From Arenicola marina (lineage: Eukaryota > Annelida > Polychaeta > Arenicolidae), in contig OZ025253.1 in assembly GCA_964019135.1 (NCBI GenBank), positions 32,600,548 through 32,664,547 of the forward strand: DNA of 64,000 bases. Direction: 5' to 3'. The notes beneath the pieces are model-generated. The model searched no databases. It was not told the DNA's origin and saw only the letters and a program-made list of their open reading frames with translations. The position numbers and the translations under genes are program-made. Of this stretch, positions 10,539-20,314 are shown one piece after another. Position 1 is the first letter of the stretch. Each line of letters starts with the position of its first letter.

Positions 10539-11297
10539 AGGTTACAACAGTTACATATAGGTAGTCGCAATTGTATCATCATAACGTACTCAAGATGACC
10601 TATGCAGGTGTAACATATCATACATATGATATATATGACAATATATATTGTAATAATACGAATATGTTCATATATAATGTCTTTCTTCTATTTTTTTTTT
10701 ATTTCTATGAGATATTATCTTCATATCATTCAATGTAGCAATATAATGTAATAGCCCATATATAGTATTTTATATTTTCGGGAGGTTCAGTCTTGGTGCA
10801 ACGTACAATTGAGGAGCTGGCAAGCTAAAAAGTACCCACCGCATGCAGCAACACTGCATACATACGCGTTCAAACCAATGGTTATTAGGGTGAGTATTTG
10901 TGATATCATTCTGCCAGCTGGAGTCTCCTCAATCTGATTTGCTTCCACTGTGCCAAAGCAACTTGGTCCCAACGGCTCTTTGTCGTTTAGTGTCTGCGAC
11001 AGATGTGTCCGCCGATTGCATGATGGGACTCATATGTTTCTCGTTTATATTACATATACCTTAATGGGTTTAATATTTAAGTGAAATTGGTTAGAATGAA
11101 TAATGATCTACCTGTCTTGAGATTATAAAACCACACCACAACAAGTTATTTATTATTCTATTCTTATCTTCGGCGATGTTCCTTTTTTAGAGATAGTTTT
11201 CATGCAGAAACTCTCCACATTCTTATGATTAAATTGTTCTAAACATTTCATTCATTTACGGTTTTTGCGTTTATTAAAAATGTAATTTTTTTCCCAG
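10539..11297 (+). other. Unique remainder of the locus 1 intron
   Basis: This is AT-rich DNA with TATATGATATATATGAC-like stretches and an imperfect inverted pair (ATTGAGGAG near 10808, CTCCTCAAT near 10924). It ends in the acceptor TTTTTTTCCCAG at 11297. No coding sequence was seen. Confidence 0.6.
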
Positions 11298-11831
11298 GAA
11301 GTATTACAGGAACATGGAGCAGCTCTCTGGATCGACGCCTCAATACGGATCAGGAGTGACGACTGGAGCCAGGTGTACGCCAGAGTGCAAGAGACAGGAG
11401 GCATGTTCGGTATGGTCAACTTTGGAATTCCAAATTTCGCCACAACCCATCCAGATGTGTATAACTACTTCCCGCTCAACGTTAACCTCACCAGAGGAAT
11501 ACGCGCAGCGGGAACTGGGGCCTTATTGATTTACAACACGGAAGAGATATACTGGGGCATCCTCCACTGGTGGTACCTCTGCGCTCTCGACCCGAAATGC
11601 ATCGCGCCCACCAGACAACTACGCTGCAACGAGTCGTTCCACGCATCCCGCAGCGGGCCCGCGCACGCGGTGACTTGGGCCAAGTGTCACCGCTTTGACC
11701 AATCTATCGTGAACGTTCTTCTCATGATGCATTTCGGAAGCGGATACAGCTATTTAGCAACCACGAAAGAGCTGACCCCCATTGACGTAATTCGCAAGGT
11801 CAGTTTCATATACAAAATCCACGTTTGTTAG
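11298..11831 (+). CDS. Exon, DUF1647-like protein, C-terminal half of domain
   Basis: The acceptor TTTTTTTCCCAG lies just before 11298, and the frame is open in phase 0, matching the donor of the 4047-4328 exon. The peptide opens EVLQEHGAALWIDASIRI, then has GGMFGMVNFGIPNFATTHPD, a GALLIYNTEEIYW block, LHWWYLCALDPKCIAP, LRCNESFH and AKCHRFDQSIVNVLL. Trp-Ile-Asp-Ala-Ser, the paired Cys in LCALDPKC and the CHRFDQS block fit the same DUF1647-like family as the upstream exon. The exon may end at 11798, where AAG meets GTCAGT (another phase-0 donor), or run to TAG at 11829-11831, adding VSFIYKIHVC. The domain is almost complete at that point, so either is possible. High GC at third positions contrasts with the AT-rich intron and supports real coding. 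Confidence 0.78.
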   Translation, partial: EVLQEHGAALWIDASIRIRSDDWSQVYARVQETGGMFGMVNFGIPNFATTHPDVYNYFPLNVNLTRGIRAAGTGALLIYNTEEIYWGILHWWYLCALDPKCIAPTRQLRCNESFHASRSGPAHAVTWAKCHRFDQSIVNVLLMMHFGSGYSYLATTKELTPIDVIRKVSFIYKIHVC

Positions 11832-12080
11832 AGGTTTCTCCGCTTCGACATTCTTGCCTGTCGCCATTGTTGTTATGACGCATAGTTATGGTTCCACCAT
11901 AGGTAAGTAAATCACGCCTCTGACGTGCTGACAAGGACTTTGTTGGCGGGTCAATGCCGCCAGCGTGTCCTTATGATACCAGTATTACTACAGTAACTCC
12001 CCCCCCCCACCCCCCTCCCGGGGGAGGGGGTGCACTACATTACTGCAGTAGTGGGTGTGTGGCGCCCATACCATAGAGGG
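11832..12080. other. Downstream of the last exon; poly(C)/poly(G) palindrome
   Basis: At about 12000-12031 a run of C, then CCCTCCCGGGGGAGGG, then G forms a near-palindrome. It is flanked by imperfect inverted TTACTACAGTAA / TTACTGCAGTAG sequences near 11986 and 12041. It may be a tiny foldback element. No exon was seen. Confidence 0.45.
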
Positions 12081-12081
12081 C

Positions 12082-12285
12082 ATAATCCAGATCTAAAGGG
12101 TCAAATCCAGATGGGTGGGGGGTCAATCTGTATGATCTGGGTCAATCTGGAGGGGTGAAATCCGGATCTGAGGGGTCAAATCTGGACATTATGGGTCAAA
12201 TCTGGACATGAATGGTCAAATCTGGACCTGAGGGGTCAAATTGGGATCTGAGGGGTCAAATTGTGATCTGAGGGGTCAGTACGGT
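12082..12285. repeat. Degenerate ~21-bp tandem repeat (GAGGGGTCAAATCTGGA)
   Basis: About nine imperfect copies of GGGTCAAATCTGGAC/ATCTGA. A related degenerate set (GAGAGGTCAATCTGGATGC-like) occurs at 13146-13265. Confidence 0.75.
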
Positions 12286-13789
12286 GTGTGCCTGTATGTA
12301 CGTCTCCGTACGTCGCCTCTGCAGGTCGCCAAATATGATATTCCCATCTTCTTCACCATGTGGAATCTTCAATGGCCAGACTAGCATGTTACCCAGCTAT
12401 ATTTAACCAAATTGTAAATTTTGTGTGGAAGATAATTTTATTATAGCATTGCTTGTTCATTTCTTGACACCATATCAGAAGATACTCGTTGCGTATGGTA
12501 TTCGCCAGGTGGCAACACCACTGAGGGTCCCAAGTTCAAGGTCAACGGGAAAAAATGGCTATGCCGTTATTTTCACCAAAGGCAGAGACAGGTCACATAC
12601 TCAATTAATGTACGAAATAGCATGGGCCGTGTCATTCCCCTTTGACCTTGAATTTTTTAATATGTTTACGTATTCACTAGATGGCGTTTTCAATGGTGCA
12701 TTCTATATTACACATCGTGCCAAGAAAGTTTAAATCAATAACCACTATTATTTTGTGCGTGTTTCATTGTTCTACGCAGTGTAACTATGGCAACGATTAT
12801 CTATTTAAGAGCAGGGAAATATATTTCCCCTTTACATCAATTTGTTGCCATGGCATATAACAGAAATATGTTCAAGTGTGTTCACATTGGTAAATATTTT
12901 TATCTAGGTATGGAAGTTTACGGTCAATTTGAACAATGTAAAGGTATGCCGTTAATATATGTTCTATTTTCTGAAGTTATCAACTATCATTCGCATGGAA
13001 TGTATGTATGTGTTTATATAATAGTAGATATGTAACATTGTATCCATTCGAGCCGAACCATATGATTATGGGCACATTGTAGTCATTTCATTGATATCAT
13101 AGCGACATCATCTTATAGACAGCAAGTGCATGTTATTGTGATCCGAGAGGTCCAGTCCGGAGCCTAGAGGTCCGATCATTTCGATTCTTGGGGGTCTAAT
13201 CGATCGGGATACGAGAGGTCAATCTGGATGCAAGTGGTTCAATCGGGATCCGACGGGTCTAGTAATTTCAAACCCGAAGAGAGGGCGCAATCATCAGTGT
13301 TGTAAGTGCCCCTGATAATGATTTGACATTTCTCAAGAAGGGAGTTGCATCATGAGCTAGCTGTGAAATTTTATATTCTGTGTTACCAGCGCTTTTTCCG
13401 TTTATTTGCGGATAAGTCCGTCTCTTGTTTGCTAAGGGCTCTACTACTAAGACGCAAAGTAAGGCCCTGGTTAGGCATCCCTGTCTGATCCCACGTCCAA
13501 TTTGAACAAAAATACTGTTGATATATGCATGTATGTGTAATGTTGTATCCTAAACGGACTGACGTGAAAATAAATCTATTCTCGATTGAATCATTCCGGC
13601 CCTTGTGTTTTACCGTCTGGCGAAGCGCTCAGTGGAAGGGTTACACATTTGCCATGTATTGTAGGTGATAGTAACTGATTTGCGTAGACGATTTGATTTT
13701 CCTTTGTACCCCCGTTTTATCAATTTCAGGGCTATGGCATACATTAGCGTTTCCATCAGTTATGATGGTAGTTCTTCTGTATTCTGTAT
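12286..13789. other. Mostly unique AT-rich DNA
   Basis: Short open frames occur (for example 12425-12733 and 12787-13035) but show no recognisable domain or splice structure. The ~21-bp GGTC repeat recurs at 13146-13265. The stretch from about 13300 may belong to the LINE 3' UTR that ends near 13975. Confidence 0.4.
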
Positions 13790-13978
13790 TAATTTTATTT
13801 TATTTTAACAAAAAGTCAAGACACTTTCCATAAGTTAAGTTGTTATATATACCATGCTCTGCTTCTGCGACAAACGATGTTAACTTTGCGTGACTGATGT
13901 AAATATTTAACTCGTTATTGTTCTTTTTGTTTTGTACCTTGGGCCTGAGGCCATTTGGTTATAAATAAACTAAAACAA
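13790..13978 (+). mobile_element. LINE 3' UTR/tail (CR1/L2-like)
   Basis: It ends with TTGTACCTTGGGCCTGAGGC, then CATTTGGTTATAAATAAACTAAAAC. A related end occurs at 36775-36830 and, inverted, at 2975-3020. The left limit is uncertain. No ORF2 sequence was recognised upstream. Confidence 0.6.
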
Positions 13979-15200
13979 ATTTTATTTTGTTCCGTTGGGT
14001 AAAAAGAGATTACCTTTATGTTCATTTCTCCATTTTCCTCTGAAGGCTCGTGTCTGTATGTGTTTCTTGTAAAAAAACTATACCTTTATGATTATCTTGA
14101 TATGTTTGTGTACACACACTTTTCCTTGTGATTGCATTTCTTAGTCCTATCGTCCTAGTTTTATCGTATCCATTTCTAACTATTTTGCTCCTTGATAAAG
14201 AGTGATCATAATGGGACGTCTCGTTTGCTGAAGGGTTTTGTGAATGAGTGAGTTTCTTGGGAGTACTCATTTCGATACAGTGCGGGTGAGGGGAAAAACA
14301 GCGTTCAAACCCAATGCTTCAAACCGTCACGCGTGAACCAATACTATATAACCTCCCATTAGGTTTGGCTCTGCGAAATAGTGCGTGGTAAAGTAACTAA
14401 AATTAAATTGAATTGTGCTCATATGAGATGGGATTCGTCCTGCCGGGAGACATCACACACATGTGAAGGACTATAAACTAGCTGTAACTGGGCGTACATG
14501 TAGGGTTGACGTAGGCCCTAGACAGTGCGGCAACATACTCAATTAATGTTTAAATGGAATGTATATTGATACACGGGCTTAAATGGGAGCGTAAAGGATA
14601 TCTCTGTCCGAACGTTGCATGACTCCACCATCCACTCCGCCAGATATTATCGATATAACATACAACCACCAAGTACTCCGAAGAGGAAGGATTACAAGAT
14701 GTTCAGAGGGAAAAACGAAACGGGAGGCTCCGGTGGATCTGTTCTTATTGCACACAACCCGATAGGCCATTGTAGATTGGCTAAGTTCAGTGTATGGGGT
14801 ATATGCGGCACAAGTATAGGTAAACAAATAGTTGATTAAACTTGTATATCGAGCTCTTTCCCGCCCAAACTAAGGAAGTCAAATTAAATACAAATAATAA
14901 TCAGTCCTTGAATCATCCAAGAATTGTTTGGTCTTAGATCTTCCACGCATGCCAGACTCCTAAATGGAGTCTCTAAGCCTTGCTCGTAATATCAATTTAC
15001 CACGTGTTTCAACTAAGTGGTAAACGTCATCAGTTTGTGTGCTTCGCGATGCTTTGTTATAAGTAGCAGGGCCGCGACAGAGTTCTGTCCTGCATGTTGT
15101 GATATATATGTTTCCTAGGCTTAGTTAACTGTGGCTGGAAAGAGCTCCATATGCAACTTTAACATAATATTACATAACCGAAGGCAAAGTACACTCAACC
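13979..15200. other. No recognised feature
   Basis: Open frames of 60-82 codons occur on both strands with no family similarity I recognise. No tandem repeat was seen. Confidence 0.4.
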
Positions 15201-15203
15201 AAA

Positions 15204-15450
15204 GGGGCCCGGCGCGATAGCTCTGTGGGGTAGAGCGCTCGCATTGAATGCTCTGATCACCTGAGAGCCTAACGGCACGTGGACCGATGGTTCGAGCCCT
15301 GCTGTGGCCATGTCCGTGTGGTCGCAGGATAAAGATCTCATTTTTTCGTAAAGAGTAGGGGGTTACCCCCGGGGACATGGCTCCACTCTCCCTTCCTTCT
15401 CCCAATGACCAAAAGTGGTTAAAGCGTCCTAAATAACCAACCACTTAACC
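15204..15450 (+). mobile_element. tRNA-derived SINE, copy 1
   Basis: The head GATAGCTCTGTGGGGTAGAG is a box A-like sequence and GGTTCGAGCCC (near 15290) is a box B. These are spaced as in a tRNA with a long variable arm (Leu/Ser-like). The body contains GGCCATGTCCGTGTGGTCGC, GTAGGGGGTTACCCCCGGGG and ACCAAAAGTGGTTAAAGCGT. Four other copies in the window share all of these blocks. Confidence 0.9.
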
Positions 15451-16400
15451 AGGCACGTTTCATATGTAAGATGAAGAGCTAGGGAACTATAATGATTAGA
15501 TTGTCCAATGACCTGATACTGGAACACATGCGCAGCATGTCACTTGTCGAGTCGAATGATATTTGTTGATTTTAGTCTCAACATCAGCACGTTTTACGTT
15601 GCAGCGGTCCTAAACAGCATGGCCCTCAATTTAGCGGGTCCGCATTTTCCCCGGGGCGACTTCGGCTGCAAAATGCTTGAGGACTGTTCCCAATATTGCT
15701 GACCATTTTATTACGGGGGCTCTTTTGGAATTGAGACTTGAAAGGGAACAACCAGAGGGCAACCACGGTATAGTTATATACACGAGCGCTCACCTCCGTT
15801 GACCATGATCATAACGTGTCCGTCCGCACAAGCCGGGGGCCTATGAGCGCGCATGATTCTATGGATCGGCAAAGGCAAACAGGTCTGCGGAACCGCACAA
15901 TTTAGATGGTTTCAGAACAAAATGACGAATTTCAGGTTGACGAAAATAGGAGACCTGTCAGTCAGGTATAGGTGGTATTGTGGGGCCAGTACACACCAGA
16001 ACGTCTTTACCCGTACGTCACACGTAATGAATACCAAAAGAAGCCTACCCACCCGCCCCCCGCTCCACCCCTCCCGTCCACTCTTGCTTTGTGTATCGAA
16101 CTTTTTCGAAGATTATTAGTTCAGTGCATGAAGGTACCACCTTGTGATTTTGGTGATATGAAATTATATGGCGTGTAATTCAACAATTCTACTGGGTCGG
16201 GATCGACCTGTGAGCGATAATAGGAAGATAATCGCAAATTGCTCTTCACACTGTCCACCATTAGCCGCAGTGGGTGCATTTTGTTTGGTAACCCGGACAT
16301 ATCTCCAAGGTAAGCCAAATACGCACATTACGCATCGGTGCGCCTCCTGACACTTCTTTCAGCCGAATTATGGGGGACGCAGCTTTAATTAAAAAAAATA
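15451..16400. other. No recognised feature
   Basis: Mixed-composition DNA. Short overlapping open frames near 15853-16350 lack recognisable motifs. Confidence 0.4.
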
Positions 16401-16545
16401 CATCAGCTAACATTGAAATACATCAGCTAACATTGAAATACATCAGCTAACATTGAAATACATCAGTTAACATTGAAATACATCAGCTAACATTGAAATA
16501 CATCAGCTAACATTGAAATACATCAGCTAACATTGAAATACATCA
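16397..16545. repeat. 20-bp tandem repeat, seven full copies plus a partial one
   Basis: The unit CATCAGCTAACATTGAAATA starts at 16401 and repeats every 20 bp to 16521, with a partial copy at 16541. Only the copy at 16461 differs (CAGTTAA). Near-identity suggests recent expansion. Confidence 0.95.
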
Positions 16546-17370
16546 TTGTTACCACGCCCAGTATCAACATCGCCCCCTTGCGCAACAGGACATTAATTTT
16601 AACAAAGACGTGAAAGATACGTAAAGTATAAACAGGCTTGCATTTGAAACGGGAAACATTTGATACCCTGTACCTACTAGAGGTGACATGGTAAGTAATA
16701 TAACGCGCACAGTCCTACATACAACACGCTATGAAAAACACACTTCTTTAAGGTTAATGCTCTGGGTCAACGAATTACGCCTTTGAGCGACTTTAAACGT
16801 CATTGGCGTGCCCGTAATTGGGTCGGAAGGACGCCAAAGACCACGTGACCGCCGCTAATGTGACCGCCTGATCGACTCAACGGTCGGTGCTGTTTAGCAC
16901 ACAATGGAGATATCAAAGCGGTTCGCCCGGATTTAATGGAGATCCAAGGAATTAATTAGGCATTAAAAAACCCCAAGACCTCGATGAGGGGCGCGAGGCT
17001 GGGGGTGATGGGTTGGTGGGGGGTGGAGCTTGTAAAATACATACGCGCAGTACAGAAGGGACGCCTTTTTGGAGTAGCGGGAGGGAGGTGGGGTGGGTGG
17101 AGGACGGGAAGGGTGCAAGTTATTCCACTGGGAATTAATCAGCGTGTAGAATGGGCCGGCTTAAAGAGAAGATTGCATAAAGTGTTTAGTCTAACAAGGG
17201 TTCAAGTAGGCCTACAACGATATAGGATAACCATCGTTCTCGAGTCGGCCTAAGTTTTTATTCATACAACATTTATTTTTATTCTCAACGTGAATTTCAT
17301 TTCGAACTGAAAATGAAGTATTTATCTTAGATTAGCACTACGCATATATACACATATACACAAGATATTA
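16546..17370. other. No recognised feature; G-rich patch at 16985-17110
   Basis: No exon or transposon end was recognised. The G-rich patch keeps an open frame (16984-17253) only because of its composition. Confidence 0.4.
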
Positions 17371-17375
17371 GACAT

Positions 17376-17862
17376 TAAATCAAATCAAATCAATTGTCTT
17401 GATTAAGGATTCACTAATCGTCAAAATGGCGGGTAGATGAAAATGGCAAAAAAGTTACTACGGACGTTGGCGACGTGTCTTGTGCAGTCGAATGGCGCAG
17501 GTAAAATATACGTTGATCTATTTTTAGAAGCATATACACATTACCGCAAATGATTTACCTTTACAACATATAATGCACATCTACTTTTCATGGACAGTAT
17601 GTCCAGATATTTTTATTAAAAAAAATCGAAAATCATAATGTAGGTGAATTTTTTTGTATGAGCAGCTTTATAACTATAGATCATCAATTACGAGGTCCGT
17701 AACCCATTGGAATGCTGATCTCCCTGGGGCCGGCCTCCTCTTTTCCTCTTACCACGAGATAAAACCTCATCCGCAATGATATTTATTTCCTCGTGGTGCG
17801 ATTGCATAATAAATCGAATCAAATCAATTGTCTACTGATCAAGGATTCACTAATCGTCAAAA
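17376..17862. repeat. ~52-bp direct repeats flanking ~380 bp
   Basis: Positions 17376-17427 and 17811-17862 share AATCAAATCAATTGTCT and CAAGGATTCACTAATCGTC-like sequence with a few differences. The intervening DNA has no recognisable ends. This may be an old duplication or remnants of terminal direct repeats. Confidence 0.6.
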
Positions 17863-18134
17863 TTTAATCCAACTATTCAAAATATCGTATTCGCCCTTGA
17901 AATATATGACCAACCAGAGGCATTATATATATTTCTTTGGGCCTGATATCACATAGCTTAAAGTTGCATGTGGAGTTGTTTCGCAGTTTTTGAATGCCAA
18001 ATTGGCGTATAAGACAAACCTAAGGCCTTAAGGTTCATAACAGACAATAAACACCTACCATATCGCTCACCAATTTTCTGCCAATGAGCAAAACATTTTA
18101 AATTCATGGATTTTCCGCCACAAAAATGAAAAAT

Positions 18135-18400
18135 TTTGCTCATTTGAAACGCCAGGGCGGCGCTGCGCAAGTTGATAGGACAAACGTACCGCGCATTTCT
18201 ACAAATTAGTGGCGGGGACCCACCCAGAAGCATTTTCTCACACTGTATCAGGCGATGAAAAGAAAGAGTTCAGTCACAATTATAACTTTTTCGAAATGGT
18301 ACAAGATGTGTTTTGCTGTATTAAATATGCAGAGCTCGTTAATTTTATGTTTAAATCTTGAAAATTATAATGTTGCAAAAGAATTATCCTGATTTGACCG
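18135..18400 (-). repeat. Dispersed ~400-bp repeat, copy 1 (minus, partial)
   Basis: Read on the minus strand it matches 37590-37860 and 57610-57910. Shared blocks are TTGCAACATTATAATTTTCA, a TGTATTTAATACAGCAAAA-like block, TATAATTGTGACTGAA, GTAGAAATGCGCGG and GCGCAGCGCCGCCCTGG. The repeat is not named here. It has no recognised coding sequence and is probably a non-autonomous element. Confidence 0.8.
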
Positions 18401-18904
18401 GGAAATGGGATGGAGAGGATGGTGTTGCGGGAGAGGGGTGGGAGTGGTGAAAGCGGACAAGGCAGCAGGCGTGTTATCAGATGAGGCAAAACCTGTTAGC
18501 AATAAACGTACCGTGCCCCAAGCGTCATTCCCATGTAAACATGTTTTTGCGGGGAGTTAAAATGCGATACCAATTGTATGGGACAATATATTGCGGAACC
18601 TCTGTGGTCTTTAATCGTTGTGATGGGGTGGCGTTCTCCTATACGGCCACGCCCTGCCGACCTCCACCACAAGTGTTATAGTTTGCTTTATGGCACAGGG
18701 CCGGGCTACACATGCAGCGCCACCCCGCGGCTACTCTAGTGATGAAGCGATAATAGAGTATATAGTAAATCTAATCCACCCGCATTGTTCTACTTGAGAA
18801 ACATCGTCGGTGGAACCGTTTATGGAAACCTTTGTTGCGCAGGGATGGTGCTCGTGTGAATAAGAACTGGTAGTGAGATGCGCGTCCCTATGTACTAAGA
18901 GGGG

Positions 18905-19166
18905 TCTGGTTGGTTGGTTGTATATTCAGGACGCTTTAACCACTTTTGGTCATATCGTGTCAATGAGAAAAGGAAGGGAGAGTGGAGCCATGTCCCCCGG
19001 GGTAACCCCCTACTCTTTGCGAAGAAAGACATGGAATCTATATCCTGCGACCACACAGACATGGCCACAGCGGGGCTCGAACCACCGATTCACGTGCCGT
19101 TAGGCTCTCAGGTGGCCAGAGCGCTGAATGCCAGCGTTCTAACCCACTGAGCTATTAAGGCGGCCG
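18905..19166 (-). mobile_element. tRNA-derived SINE, copy 2 (minus)
   Basis: On the minus strand the tRNA-like head is at about 19166-19060, with box B read from GGGGCTCGAACC near 19074. The body ends with the ACGCTTTAACCACTTTTGGT block on the plus strand at about 18930-18950. The 5' head here is preceded by GCGGCCGCC, unlike the other copies. Confidence 0.9.
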
Positions 19167-19199
19167 CCGAAGGGGGATCCCGTGTCCAATGGCAATTTT

Positions 19200-19360
19200 T
19201 CAAATTCCTCAGTATCGATAGTCGATTTCGTGCTACATTTTGTGTCGCTTTATCCAGTATCGTTTTTTTTCTTCTAAAAAAGTAACTATTTGTATCGATG
19301 TTGCTTTTTTAGATCTTCAATGTCAGAATTTGGGGGTCAATGTCGAATGTTGATTTTTCA
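19200..19360. repeat. Short dispersed repeat shared with 47510-47640
   Basis: GTGTCGCTTT, TCAGTGTCGGAATTTG-like and GGTCAATGTCGAATGT blocks occur in the same order here and at 47516-47625. Both lie within T-rich DNA. The element type is unknown. Confidence 0.6.
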
Positions 19361-19822
19361 AATAAGGGAGCCAACGGTACATGGTGTATACGGATCTATG
19401 GGACCTGGGCCTATGGGCGAAAGTCTTCCCCCGACCGCGGAGCCATTGGTTATTTCTACATAAATCGTGCCCGCGTGCGTTTTTGCGGTAAAACTCAAAT
19501 GCACGACAGACGCCTTGACCTTTGTAGTGAGAAGCACTGGTACGCTCTCTTTGGCGTCTTCTCTACGGACATTTAGTATCTTCTTCGAGCGGGTCTTTAT
19601 CAGGCTTGTGTGAATAAGTTTGACGGGGTACCCCGATTGAATTTTTGACGAAAGAATTTGCTTTAAATAATTACCAATGGTCATATGTATTATGTCGCAC
19701 ATCTCAGGAAGTAGCTCGTGTTGTTTAATATACACGATGGGATTGACCACGCACGTACAGACGTCTGTTATACTATGCATGTGTAAAAATTCGGAAACAA
19801 AGGAAAGCAACCCAACATATCG
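19358..19822 (-). other. Open frame of about 155 codons, function unknown
   Basis: Among the longest non-repetitive open frames in the window. Near its start it reads HSITDVCTCVVNPIVYIKQH. NPxxY after a moderately hydrophobic run recalls transmembrane helix 7 of rhodopsin-like receptors, but the helix is weak and no other receptor segment is visible. Part of the frame lies next to a dispersed repeat. No start ATG, splice sites or family match are established. It could be chance. Confidence 0.12.
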
Positions 19823-20180
19823 GTCTCAGATTTTCCAAGAGTAGCTTTTATTGTTTTTTTTGTTTTTTTTTGGTGGGGGGGGGCGGGGGGCATCGGTGCC
19901 AGGGAACAGAGCGTATCTCGGAACAGCTATCGATATGGTCATATCTAATCTAATCTACGTCATGACGCAATACGAAACTTTATTGTACCTCATGTGTTTC
20001 TCATGCAAGAGTTAGCTATTACCTTCTTGCAGAAAAACTTATGATATAATATGATATGACACGAGATTATTTAGGTAATATGGTTATTTCTTACGACAAA
20101 TATAAGAAGATGTATCAACAACTTACATAATGGACGCTTTGTCACCGATAGCATTCAAAATGTCAAGTTCAGAATGAGAT

Positions 20181-20314
20181 TAAGAATGATATGTTTACTT
20201 ATGAATCAGATCTTACTCTTACTACAAGCATCCACTGTTTGTTGTGTTAAGAATGATATGTTTACTTATGAATCAGATCTTACTCTTACACCAAACACCC
20301 GCTGTTTGTTGTGG
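20181..20314. repeat. 67-bp tandem duplication
   Basis: 20181-20247 and 20248-20314 share AGAATGATATGTTTACTTAT and GAATCAGATCTTACTCTTAC, then diverge slightly before CTGTTTGTTGTG. There are two copies only. Confidence 0.9.
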
